Shown here in pieces: positions 1 through 8,163 of a stretch of 64,000 nt of DNA. The translations under genes were made by a program, and so were the position numbers. Within the stretch, counting starts at the first letter, position 1. Each line of letters opens with the position of its first letter. Origin of the DNA: Archangiaceae bacterium (GTDB lineage Bacteria; Myxococcota; Myxococcia; Myxococcales; Myxococcaceae); assembly GCA_016714225.1 (NCBI GenBank), contig JADJNS010000023.1:1-64000 (forward strand), read 5' to 3'. Below the pieces are notes generated by a model. It was not told where the DNA came from and did no database searches. It worked only from the letters and a program-made list of their open reading frames with translations.

Positions 1-224
1 AGCCCGCGCAGCCGCTCGACGTCGACCGCGGTGACGGCGTCAGAGAAGTCGCCCAGCGCCGCGATGCGCTCGGCGCGCGGCCAGGTGGTCGCGTCTTCGA
101 AGGTGTCGGCGATGCGGAACAGCAGGTAGGCCACCGACACCTCGCGGCGGGTCGGCTCGGGCAGCATGGGTATCGCCAGCGCGAAGGTGCGGCTCGTCTT
201 CACCAGCAGATCATCGAGATCCAT
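1..224 (-). CDS. Squalene/phytoene synthase family protein (5' part only)
   Basis: The ATG at 224 opens a frame that runs without a stop to the window edge, giving 74 residues; the C-terminus lies outside. The N-terminus reads SRTFALAIPMLPEPTRRE, followed by AYLLFRIADTFEDA. This is the start of trans-isoprenyl diphosphate head-to-head synthases, and DTFED is the first Asp-rich metal-binding motif. The family condenses two prenyl diphosphates to squalene or phytoene. It is transcribed away from the squalene-epoxidase-like gene at 303 across 78 bp, so a shared divergent promoter and a triterpenoid role (sterol, hopanoid or carotenoid) are inferred. Squalene and phytoene synthases cannot be told apart from this fragment. 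Confidence 0.85.
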   Translation of the reverse strand, partial: MDLDDLLVKTSRTFALAIPMLPEPTRREVSVAYLLFRIADTFEDATTWPRAERIAALGDFSDAVTAVDVERLRG

Positions 225-302
225 CGAGACGCGACACGTACCCACTGACACTCGTCAAATCAACCTGCGCGGTCGTCTTTTCAAAACCGACTCGGCTGCG
301 CT

Positions 303-1652
303 ATGGCCACGGGCGAAATGACGAGCGACGTGGTCGTCGTGGGAGGCGGTTTCGCGGGCATGGCGTGTGCCGCTGCGCTGTCGGCGCGGGGGCTCTCGGT
401 CACCGTGCTCGAATCACATCTCGGGCATGACCCGCGCTTTCGCGGCGAGCTCATTCACCCGCGCGGCGTGCGCTCGCTGCAGGCGCTGGGGCTCAAAGAC
501 GCCCTGGTGGCCGCGGGCGGAGTGCCGGTGAAGGGCTTCGCGGTGAGCCCCGCCGCCGGAGTCGACCCGGTGCTGCTGCCCTACGTGAACCACTGGGGCG
601 AGGGCCTGGGCATCGACCACCACGCGATGGTGAAGGCGCTGCGCCGCGAGGTCGGCTCGCGCCCGCGCGTCACCCTGCGCCAGGGTCAGCCGGTCACCGA
701 GCTGCTCGAAGAAGGCGGCCGGGTGGTCGGCGTGAAGCTGCGCGACGGCGAGGCGGTGCGCGCCCGGCTGGTGGTGGGCGCCGACGGCCGGCAGTCGCGG
801 GTGCGCAAGCTGCTGGGGCTCGAGCCCGACATCACCCTGCTCTCTTACACGGTGGTGGCGACGGTGCGCGGGCCCAAGCTCCCGTGGCGCGGCTTCGGTC
901 ACGTCTTCCTCGGCGCGCCCGGCCCGATTCTCGCCTACCCGTACGGAGACGACCTGATTCGCATGTGCATCGACGTGCCGCTCTCGGCACCGCGCGGGCG
1001 AGAGCCGATGCGCGCGTACGTGCGCGAGCACTTCGCCACCTGCGTGCCCAGCCCGCTGCGCGAGGCGATGCTCGAGTCGGTCGAGGGCGACCCGTTCGAG
1101 GGCTGCGCGACCCACTCGGTCTACACCAAGGCCTGCGCGGTGCCCGGCGCGGTGCTGGTCGGCGACGCCGGCGGCTGCAGCCACCCGCTCACCGCCACCG
1201 GCATGACCGCGGCCATGAACGACGTCGAGGTGCTCGCCGAAGAGCTGTTCCAGGGCGTCAACGACGCGGCCCTGAAGCGCTACCAGCAGCGCCGCTACCG
1301 CTTCGTGCGCGCGCGCGAGCTGTTCACCGAGGCGCTCTACGAGGTCTTCCGCGCCCACGACCCCGGCAGTGAGTCGCTCAAAGAAGGCACCTTCGAGTAC
1401 TGGCGCAAGAGCCGCCGGGCGCGCGAGGTGTCGATGGGCATTCTCTCGGGTGAAGACTCGCGGCCCCGCACCTTCGTGGCCGAGTACGCGCGCGTCACCG
1501 GGCTCTCGGCGCTCGCCACCCTGCCCGACCGCCGCCGCACCCGCTCGCTGCTCTCGACCTCGCTGATGCGCCTCAACCGCACCGTCGAGCGCAGCGTGTC
1601 GACCTGGGTGCAAGAGCGTCGCACCCGCCTGGCCAGCCGCAGCAGCGCGTAA
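303..1652 (+). CDS. FAD-dependent monooxygenase, squalene epoxidase-like
   Basis: 449 residues. The N-terminal Rossmann FAD site is VVGGGFAG (residues 12-19) with an acidic residue ending beta-2 (VLE). GELIHPRG (48-55) matches the GELLQPGG signature of squalene monooxygenases. A second FAD motif, VGDAGGCSHPLTATGMT (about 285-301), corresponds to the GDA..RHPLTGGGMT region of that family. The predicted reaction is O2- and NAD(P)H-dependent oxidation, possibly squalene to 2,3-oxidosqualene. The divergent squalene synthase-like neighbour supports this. Geranylgeranyl-reductase-type or halogenase-type flavoproteins are alternatives. A second possible start is ATG 318, six residues before the Rossmann strand. 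A dispersed repeat begins 12 bp after the stop. Confidence 0.75.
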   Translation: MATGEMTSDVVVVGGGFAGMACAAALSARGLSVTVLESHLGHDPRFRGELIHPRGVRSLQALGLKDALVAAGGVPVKGFAVSPAAGVDPVLLPYVNHWGEGLGIDHHAMVKALRREVGSRPRVTLRQGQPVTELLEEGGRVVGVKLRDGEAVRARLVVGADGRQSRVRKLLGLEPDITLLSYTVVATVRGPKLPWRGFGHVFLGAPGPILAYPYGDDLIRMCIDVPLSAPRGREPMRAYVREHFATCVPSPLREAMLESVEGDPFEGCATHSVYTKACAVPGAVLVGDAGGCSHPLTATGMTAAMNDVEVLAEELFQGVNDAALKRYQQRRYRFVRARELFTEALYEVFRAHDPGSESLKEGTFEYWRKSRRAREVSMGILSGEDSRPRTFVAEYARVTGLSALATLPDRRRTRSLLSTSLMRLNRTVERSVSTWVQERRTRLASRSSA

Positions 1653-1664
1653 CGCCCGAAACCG

Positions 1665-1826
1665 GTCAGGGGTGAGCGGAGTCGAACCCTGCTGTCGCTC
1701 GCCGAAGGCTGAGCAGCACCTTCTCCATCGCATGGCTGCGCACGCCGTGCTGCTTGGAGCCTGGAGTAATCGGCGTGGGCGCGTTCCACCTGGAAGGCAC
1801 CCATTCGACCTCGCTCAGGGTGAGCC
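1665..1826. repeat. Dispersed ~165-bp imperfect-palindrome repeat, copy 1
   Basis: Begins with GGGGTGAGCGGAGTCGAACC, continues CTGTCGCTCGCCGAAGGC, and ends CCCATTCGACCTCGCTCAGG. Related copies lie at 40161-40335 and 43214-43406. The two ends are roughly inverted to each other (GAGCGGAGTCGAA against TTCGACxTCGCTC), so the unit can fold as a long hairpin. It lies between convergent genes and overlaps the 3' end of the gene at 1815-2438. REP/MITE-like; no coding content. Confidence 0.8.
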
Positions 1827-2438
1827 TTTTCGAAACTCCTGCAGCACGGTCTGCGCCATTTCCTGCGTCTGCTTCTTCAGCGCCGCATCATTCGCGTCGG
1901 CCGCCTGCGCCGCCATGCCCCCGAGCAGCGACCCGGCCACCACGCACCGCTCGTAGAGCGCCTGCTTCTGCTTCGGCGTGAGCCTCTTGAACCCCGCCGA
2001 CGCCGCCAGCTCGTCGTTGAGGCCCTGGGTCAGCGCCGCCGACTCGGCATCGCTGACCTCTTTCTCGTTCGCCACCTGCAGCGCCACGGCGAGCAGAAAG
2101 GCGACCGCGGCCGCCACGTTGTTCTTGCGCGCCTCGCGCTCGAACGCGTCGAGCCCGGCGTTCAGGCCCTCGACCAGCGCCTGGCGCTGCCCGCGCCCCA
2201 GCGTCTTCGAGGCCGCCAGCAGCGCCTGCGCACCGGTGCGCGGCCCCTCGGGCTTGAAGTCGGTCGCGACCAGCTCGGCGTGGGGCGCCACCTTGCCCGG
2301 GCTCGGCTTCGTGACCCGCGCCCACACCCGGGCGGTGACCACCGGGTCGAGCTGTCCCGCCAGCGGGTTGTTCCACACCACCCCGGTGTAGGGGTTCACC
2401 GTCTGAGAGAGCAGCGCCGAGAGGGCGAGCGCGAGCAT
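1815..2438 (-). CDS. Secreted hypothetical protein
   Basis: 207 residues starting at ATG 2438. A short hydrophobic leader (LALALSALLSQ) looks like a signal peptide. The mature part is helical, rich in Ala, Gln and Lys, with no motif I recognise for certain. The arrangement, a short N-terminal beta region followed by helices with two Cys-free and one Cys-containing segment (YERCVVAG), resembles DUF6683-type secreted proteins, but that is a weak guess. The last codons (EFRKGSP) come from the edge of the adjacent dispersed repeat, so the native C-terminus may have been altered by repeat insertion. No operon partner. Confidence 0.65.
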   Translation of the reverse strand: MLALALSALLSQTVNPYTGVVWNNPLAGQLDPVVTARVWARVTKPSPGKVAPHAELVATDFKPEGPRTGAQALLAASKTLGRGQRQALVEGLNAGLDAFEREARKNNVAAAVAFLLAVALQVANEKEVSDAESAALTQGLNDELAASAGFKRLTPKQKQALYERCVVAGSLLGGMAAQAADANDAALKKQTQEMAQTVLQEFRKGSP

Positions 2439-2467
2439 GCAGACGCGATATTACGCTGCACCGTCAG

Positions 2468-3092
2468 ATGCGCTCGCGAACCACCCAGGACCTCCCCGGC
2501 CGCCTGCCCCCGCTGCTGGATTCGGGTCGCCTTCTGCATCTGCCCCGAGGTGCCCCAGGTCGCGACCCGCACCGAAATCATTCTGGTGCGCCACGAGCGC
2601 GAAGCGTGGAAGTCGACCGGCACCGCGCGTGTGGCGCTGCAGGCGCTCACCCACGCCCGCCTGCTCGAGTACGGCGAAGACGGCAGCGCCACCGACGACG
2701 CGCTGCGCGCCATGGGCGAGGGCTCGCACGTGCTGTTCCCCGACGTCGGCGCCGAGGTCACCGCCCACGCACCCGTCGAGCCGCCCAAGCGCCTGGTGGT
2801 GCTCGACGGCACCTGGCGGCAGACCCGCCGCATGCTCAAGCGGCTGCCATCGCTCGACGCCGCGCCGCGCCTCAAGCTGCCGCCCAAGTTCCTCGCCCCC
2901 TTGAGGCTGCGCGAGAGCCAAGACCCGATGGGCCGCTCGACCCTCGAGGCGATCGCCGACGCCGTCGAGCTGCTCGAGGGCCCCGCTGCGTCGCAGCCGT
3001 TGCACGCGCTACATGCGCTGTTCGTCGAGCGGGTCTTCAGGGCGCGCGGCGTCTGGACCATGAAGAGCCGGGTGCTAGCCTCACCGCCTTAA
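2468..3092 (+). CDS. DTW-domain protein (tRNA-uridine aminocarboxypropyltransferase-like), frameshifted near the N-terminus
   Basis: The frame running to 3092 encodes CPRCWIRVAFCICPEVP (C..C.......C.C zinc-type motif) and VVLDGTWRQTRRML, the DxTW signature of DTW/TapT enzymes that install acp3U in tRNA from SAM. That frame has no ATG, GTG or TTG near the domain. The ATG at 2468 starts another frame (MRSRTTQDLPGR) that joins exactly onto CPRCW if one C of the C pair at 2503-2504 is removed. The gene is therefore probably intact apart from one inserted base, either a real mutation or a sequencing error. It is followed after 4 bp by the gene at 3097, so the two are probably co-transcribed. Confidence 0.75.
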
Positions 3093-3096
3093 GCGA

Positions 3097-3519
3097 GTGA
3101 GAGAAGAGAGCACGCAGACCAACATCAGCTCCCTCGAGTCGGAGCTGCCCACCCGTCAGCACCCGCTCCCCTGGGTGCTGTTCGGCGTCTCGCTCATCGT
3201 GCTGGCGCTCGTCGGAGGTCTCCTCGCGCGCCGCGTCAGCCTCGAGACCCGCCGCGCCAACGAAGAAATCGAGAAGGCGGCGGGCTTGAAGGCGCAGGTC
3301 GAGGTGCTGCAGCGCCAGGCCGCCGACGTCGACAAGCGCATCGCCGACGCCGAGGCCCGCCTGAAGGCCGCGCAAGACCTCAGCACCGAGGCGGCGTCGA
3401 GCTTGAGGCGCGTCGAAGCCGAGCGCGACAAGCTGCTCGCCGCCGCGGGCAAAGAAGACCCCGCCGCGAAGAAGAAGACCGCGGCGAAGACCAAGAAGTC
3501 GAAGAAGCGGCGCAGGTAG
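3097..3519 (+). CDS. Single-pass membrane coiled-coil protein
   Basis: 140 residues from GTG 3097, 4 bp after the DTW stop. One transmembrane helix (WVLFGVSLIVLALVGGLLA, about 27-45) is followed by a heptad-rich coiled coil (about 50-112; RRANEEIEKAAGLKAQVEVL and on) and a Lys/Arg-rich tail ending KKSKKRRR. The layout fits an inner-membrane anchor with a cytoplasmic or periplasmic coiled coil. No catalytic motif is visible and I do not recognise the family. The basic tail could bind nucleic acid or acidic polymers, but that is speculation. Confidence 0.7.
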   Translation: MREESTQTNISSLESELPTRQHPLPWVLFGVSLIVLALVGGLLARRVSLETRRANEEIEKAAGLKAQVEVLQRQAADVDKRIADAEARLKAAQDLSTEAASSLRRVEAERDKLLAAAGKEDPAAKKKTAAKTKKSKKRRR

Positions 3520-3574
3520 CCCGGCCGCTCAGGCAGAGGGTTCTCGAAGCCGGTCAGGGTGAGCGGTCTCGACT

Positions 3575-3973
3575 TCAGTCTTTGCCGTGCTTCTTCTCGC
3601 GGCGCTCTTCCTTGCGCTCGCGCTTGTCTTCCTTCTCTTCTCGCCGGGTCTCGCGGCGCTCTTCGCGGCGCAGCTCTCGCGCTTCGTGCTTGTAGTGGCG
3701 GTAGGCCCCGGGCTTGAGCCGCACCAGCGGCGCCGGCACGCCCCGGTCTTCCACCACCACCCAGTGCCCCTGGTGGTCGCGCGAGCGGAACCAGCGGCCG
3801 TCGCGGCGGTGCCAGTACCAGCCGTCGTGCACGAAGACCTCGTCCTCCTGGTCCTCGACCACCTGCACGCCGGGCTCGACCACGATGAGCGGCGGCGGCA
3901 CCGGGAACTTGATGATGGGAACGGGAATCTGGGTGAGCAGCAGCAGGGTCAGCAGCGTCATGCGCGGCAGCAT
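3575..3973 (-). CDS. Secreted protein with aromatic WYW-type repeat and charged tail
   Basis: 132 residues from ATG 3973; ATG 3961 is an alternative. A signal peptide (MTLLTLLLLTQIP) is followed by a Pro/Val stretch, then HDGWYWHRRDGRWFRSRDHQ and GHWVVVEDRGVPAPL. This is the repeated G-W-Y/W-x-R-x-D pattern of small envelope proteins common in Myxococcota. The last ~50 residues are almost entirely Arg, Lys and Glu (EERREKKHGKD), predicted to be a helical charged tail. The gene is divergent from the TPR gene at 4004 with 30 bp between starts. Function unknown. Confidence 0.7.
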   Translation of the reverse strand: MLPRMTLLTLLLLTQIPVPIIKFPVPPPLIVVEPGVQVVEDQEDEVFVHDGWYWHRRDGRWFRSRDHQGHWVVVEDRGVPAPLVRLKPGAYRHYKHEARELRREERRETRREEKEDKRERKEERREKKHGKD

Positions 3974-4003
3974 AACCGCGCGGCATGCTATGAGCGCCGC
4001 CCG

Positions 4004-5743
4004 ATGGCTTCGCCGAAGCGCCCCCCGGTGTGGCTGCTGGTCATCGCCGCGGTGCTGGTGGCCGGCATCGGCGCGGCGCTCTGGCGCCACACCCGCTTCA
4101 ACACCGTGCACGCGGTGAACGGCCTGGCGGTGGCGGTCGAGGTGACGCTCGACGGCAAGACCCTGCAGGTGCCGGCGCAGGGCCGGGTCGAGTTCGAGCA
4201 GGTGCCCACCGGCACGCACGTGGTGACCGCGAAGCACGGCGCCACCGAGCTCGAGACCACGCTCATCTTCGTGCGCGGCGGCCGCCACACCCTGGTCTAC
4301 AACGTCGGCGGCACCGCGCCGCTGGTGTGGGAGCGCATCGCGTACACCACGCGCGCGGTGCAGCAGACTCCCCAGTGGACGATGCACTGCGGCAAGCGCT
4401 TTCTCGAGCTCGAGGGCCTCGACTACGTCTTCGAGAACCCGCCCAGCTCCATCTCCACCAAGGGCGGCGGCACGGTCTACCGCACCTGGCTCTCGATGGA
4501 GTCGGGTGGCCTCGAGGCCTGCCAGAGCTGGGCGCTCGACCGGGGCACCCAGGAGATGTGGGCCGAGTGGCAGCGGCTCACCGCGCAGCTCGACCCCAAG
4601 AAGGCGCTCTACGCGGTGGACGAGTACGCGAGCCAGGGCGACTTTCGCGAAGCGCAGGTGCTGCTCGAGCCGCTGCTGGCGAAGAAGGCGTTCGAGGTGC
4701 GCTCGCTCTACCTCTCGGTGCTGCTCGCCAGCGGCCAGGTCGAGAAGGCGCGCGCGGCCTTCGGGCGGGCCGACGACGACGAGGGCGCCGACGACGTCGA
4801 CCTCTACTTCGCGGCGCGGCTGCTCTCCTCGCCCGAGCGGCTGAAGTTTCTCGACCGCGCGCTCGAGCGCTTTCCCCAGTCGTCGTACCTGCGGTTCGAG
4901 AAGGCGCGCGCGCTCGACCGCAGGGGAGACACCGAGGCCGCCCTGCCGCTCTTCACGCTCGCCGAAGACGGGGCGCCCGAGGCGCTGCAGTGGAGCCTGG
5001 CGCAGCTGCACCTCTCGGCGCTGCTGCGCGGCCGCCACCCCGCCGAGGCGTGGAGCGCGGCGCAGACGCTGTACCGCGACGCCACCAGCATCGATGCGGC
5101 GGTGAGCTACGCCAACGTGGCGAAGGCCACCGGCCACACCGCAGCGTGGGAGGCGAAGCTCGCGCCGCACCAGCTGAGGTGGGCGCACGCGCTGCTGGGG
5201 CTGCCCGACGTCGAGGCGCGGGCGAAAGACGGCAAGCCGGCCAACGACCCCGAGTCGTTCAAGCAGGCGCGAGAGCTCATTCGCGCGACCTTCGAGTCGC
5301 CGCGCACCGCGAAGGGCGGCCCGCTGCCGGTGCCCTCGGCGGCCTTGAGCGCCGCGGCGCGCGCGCCCGACACCGCGCTGCGGCTGTTGCCCGACTCCAT
5401 CGTGTGGCTGCTGCTCTCAGAGGCCTGGCGCAGCTCCGACACGGCCGCCGCCGCCCGGCTCTCGCGGCACGCCCAGGGCGCCGACGCGCCCGCGCTGGCC
5501 GATGCGCAGCAGTTCATCGCGACCGGCCGGCTGACGGTGCAGCTCGAGGGGGTGAGCGACGTACACCTCGCCGTGCTGTGGGTGGCGCGCGGCCGCCGCC
5601 TGGCGACGCTCGGTGAAGACCCGACTGCGGCCTTCGCCGAGGCCCGCCGCCTCGACGCGACGCGCTCGGTGGTGACGCGGGCGCTCGACAGCTGGGCCCA
5701 GGCCAGGGTGGGAGCACGTCTCCCCTGGCTGCCGGTCGACTGA
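4004..5743 (+). CDS. Membrane-anchored TPR protein with N-terminal PEGA-like domain
   Basis: 579 residues from ATG 4004. Upstream in-frame codons to 3587 are antisense to the neighbouring gene and were excluded. One transmembrane helix (VWLLVIAAVLVAGIGAALW, about 8-26) is followed by a small beta domain (NGLAVAVEVTLDGKTLQVPA, then VPTGTHVVTAKHG) like PEGA surface-layer domains. After it comes a long helical region with TPR-like repeats (ALYAVDEYASQGDFREAQVL; SYLRFEKARALDRRGDTEAA). Probably a scaffold on the outer face of the inner membrane. No catalytic residues are evident. Confidence 0.75.
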   Translation: MASPKRPPVWLLVIAAVLVAGIGAALWRHTRFNTVHAVNGLAVAVEVTLDGKTLQVPAQGRVEFEQVPTGTHVVTAKHGATELETTLIFVRGGRHTLVYNVGGTAPLVWERIAYTTRAVQQTPQWTMHCGKRFLELEGLDYVFENPPSSISTKGGGTVYRTWLSMESGGLEACQSWALDRGTQEMWAEWQRLTAQLDPKKALYAVDEYASQGDFREAQVLLEPLLAKKAFEVRSLYLSVLLASGQVEKARAAFGRADDDEGADDVDLYFAARLLSSPERLKFLDRALERFPQSSYLRFEKARALDRRGDTEAALPLFTLAEDGAPEALQWSLAQLHLSALLRGRHPAEAWSAAQTLYRDATSIDAAVSYANVAKATGHTAAWEAKLAPHQLRWAHALLGLPDVEARAKDGKPANDPESFKQARELIRATFESPRTAKGGPLPVPSAALSAAARAPDTALRLLPDSIVWLLLSEAWRSSDTAAAARLSRHAQGADAPALADAQQFIATGRLTVQLEGVSDVHLAVLWVARGRRLATLGEDPTAAFAEARRLDATRSVVTRALDSWAQARVGARLPWLPVD

Positions 5744-5964
5744 AGGCTTTTTTCTGATCGTCTTTCAGGGCGCGGCCACCAACCTCAGGTGCACACTTGC
5801 GCATCAAACTGCTCAAGGCCTGGGGCCAGGGTGTGAGGGCCCCGGCTCGGGGGGCAGGCACGGTTACTGCTACCGTGGCGGGCGCTGACGAGGAAGGTCG
5901 GGGGATTGGCGCCGCAGCTCCAGGGCGCAGAAGTCGCAAAACGTCGAGAACCGGGGTGCTCCAT

Positions 5965-8046
5965 ATGAAGCGAGTGATGGCAGCAGTGGGCGGTCTTGCG
6001 GTGCTGGTGGCGATGTCGGGGTGCAGCTCGGGCAACAGCTCGCCGCGCTCCTCGGGCTCGCTGGGCGTCTCGAACGACAGCCAGTACCTCTACGCGGCAG
6101 ACACCGACAACGGCGCGCTGTTCGTGGTCGACGCCAAGACGCTCGGCGTGGTGCAGCAGGTTCAAGTGGGGGTGCGGCCCTTCCGCGTGTCGGTCGGTAA
6201 AGACGACACCATCTTCGTCGCCAACCGTGGCAGCCGCAGCGTGAGCGTCATCAGCCACGGCGACTGGCAGGTGGTGGGCGAGATTGCGACCGGGGTCGAC
6301 CCGGTCGGCATGCAGGTGAGCCCCGACGGCAAGTACCTCTACGTGGTGTCGGCCACCGCCAGCGACGACACCGAGTACGGCATTCTGCAGCAGATCGACA
6401 CCGCCACCCTGACCGAGAAGTGGCGCCTGCCGGTCGGCGACGAGCCGCGCGGCCTGGCGCTCATCAACGACGACCGCGCGCTGGTCTCGCTCTACCGCGC
6501 CGGCGACGTGGTGCGGGTCGACCTGAAGAACGGCAAGGTCGTCGACGCGGCCGGCAGCATCGACCTGCACTCGAAAATCAACCAGCAGGCGCTGACCACC
6601 ACCACCCAGTACGGCACCCCGGGCACCACCAGCACCTACCAGCCGCGCGCGATGACCGACCTCGCGGTGACCCCCGACGGCAAGCGGGTGTTCGCCACCT
6701 CGCTGCTCTCGCGTGAGGCGCCGATTCTCACCCAGCCCACTCCGGCCACTCCGTACTACGCGTCGCAGGGCCCCCGGCTGGCGGGCTCGGTGGCCACCCC
6801 GGCGCTGTTCACCTTCGACACCTCGTCGAACGCCGTCACGCCGCTGGTCGAAGACGTCTCGTCGACCAGCTACTACCCGGGCTACGGCTACGACCCGTAC
6901 AACCAGGGCAACCAGGCCGACGTCGGCTACCCGCAGACCACCTTCGCGGTGAGCGGCCTCGCGGGCTACGGCGCCGGCGGCGGCAGCACCACCGCGTCGC
7001 CCGTTCTGCAGGGCCCGTCGGTGGCGGTGGTCGACATCACCGGCTCGTGGCTGTTCATGGTGAACCGCGACTCGTCGAACGTGGCGGTCATCTCCACCAT
7101 GCGGCACGAGGCGAAGCCCGACCGTCAGCAGAACAACAACAACTACTCGTACTACGCGGCGCCGAACGAGCTGCCCTCGGTGCACTCGACCGCCAGCATC
7201 GGCAAGGGCGCCGACGGCATCGCCATCTTGGGCGACAACAGCAGCGCGTACGTCTACAACCAGTTCGACCACAGCGTGCAGCGGCTGACGCTCGACGAAT
7301 CGAGCTCGAGCATCGTGGCCGGAGAGACGTCGAAGGTCACCACCGTCGAGACGCTGACCGCGCAGCAGATTTCTGGCCGCAACCTGTTCCACGACTCGAA
7401 CGACCGCCGCGTCTCGGCGGTGCAGGCGTCGGTGGCGTGCTCGAGCTGCCACCTCGAGGGCCGCGACGACGCGCACGTCTGGCAGTTTCCCGATGGTCCG
7501 CGCCAGACCCCGACCCTCGCGGGCCGCGGCATGTCGCACACCGCCCCGTACCACTGGAGCGGCGAGTTCGCCGACCTGCCGGCCTTCCTCACCCACACCA
7601 TCACCTCGCGCATGGGCGGCACCGGGCTGAACGCGCAGGCCGAGCAGAACCTCAACGCTTACGTCGAGTCGATTCCCGCTCCCGAGAACCCGTACCGGGT
7701 CGGCACCGAGCTCACCGACCAGCAGGCGCGCGGCGCGGTGGTGTTCGCGGCGGCCGAGTGCGGCACCTGCCACGCGGGCCAGTGGCTGACCAACAACCAG
7801 TTCGCCGACGTCGGCACGCTCTCGCGCCCCACCACCGGCTACGGCGACAACGGCATGGTGCTGTCGCGCGGCCTCAACGTGCCCTCGCTGCTCGGCATCG
7901 CCCGCAGCGCGCCGTACCTCCACACCGGCAAGGCGGTCAGCCTGAAGGAGCGCCTGATGTCGAACCCCGGCGACCTCCACGGCAAGACCAGCAAGCTGAG
8001 CTCCGAGCAGATGGACGACCTGGTCGCCTACCTGCGCACGCTCTGA
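5965..8046 (+). CDS. YVTN-type beta-propeller lipoprotein with C-terminal diheme cytochrome c domain
   Basis: 693 residues from ATG 5965; the lipobox is VAMSGC. The N-terminal half holds WD40/YVTN-like blades (DSQYLYAADTDNGALFVVDA; SPDGKYLYVVS; VAVVDITGSWLFMVN). The C-terminal ~220 residues hold two heme c sites, CSSCH (near residue 493) and CGTCH (near residue 602), with a methionine-containing MauG/cytochrome-c-peroxidase-like layout (ARSAPYLHTGKAVSLKERL). Export and heme attachment in the periplasm or on the cell surface are expected. It sits convergent to a DUF1552/DUF1592 pair, which also carries a heme site, suggesting a common electron-transfer or surface role. The substrate is unknown. 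Confidence 0.85.
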   Translation: MKRVMAAVGGLAVLVAMSGCSSGNSSPRSSGSLGVSNDSQYLYAADTDNGALFVVDAKTLGVVQQVQVGVRPFRVSVGKDDTIFVANRGSRSVSVISHGDWQVVGEIATGVDPVGMQVSPDGKYLYVVSATASDDTEYGILQQIDTATLTEKWRLPVGDEPRGLALINDDRALVSLYRAGDVVRVDLKNGKVVDAAGSIDLHSKINQQALTTTTQYGTPGTTSTYQPRAMTDLAVTPDGKRVFATSLLSREAPILTQPTPATPYYASQGPRLAGSVATPALFTFDTSSNAVTPLVEDVSSTSYYPGYGYDPYNQGNQADVGYPQTTFAVSGLAGYGAGGGSTTASPVLQGPSVAVVDITGSWLFMVNRDSSNVAVISTMRHEAKPDRQQNNNNYSYYAAPNELPSVHSTASIGKGADGIAILGDNSSAYVYNQFDHSVQRLTLDESSSSIVAGETSKVTTVETLTAQQISGRNLFHDSNDRRVSAVQASVACSSCHLEGRDDAHVWQFPDGPRQTPTLAGRGMSHTAPYHWSGEFADLPAFLTHTITSRMGGTGLNAQAEQNLNAYVESIPAPENPYRVGTELTDQQARGAVVFAAAECGTCHAGQWLTNNQFADVGTLSRPTTGYGDNGMVLSRGLNVPSLLGIARSAPYLHTGKAVSLKERLMSNPGDLHGKTSKLSSEQMDDLVAYLRTL

Positions 8047-8163
8047 GTCTTCGGTTCAGCTTCTCGAAGTGCGCACGGCCCTCCTCGCGAGGGCCGTGCC
8101 ATTTTGCGGGGGCAGCTGGGTGAAGAGCTCACCCCGAGCGGTCACGCTCCGTCTCGAAACCGC

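Noticed and set aside
414..1733. Minus-strand open frame of 439 codons
   Set aside because: Antisense shadow of the squalene epoxidase-like gene; no motif.
5785..7980. Minus-strand open frame of 731 codons
   Set aside because: Antisense shadow of the cytochrome/propeller gene.
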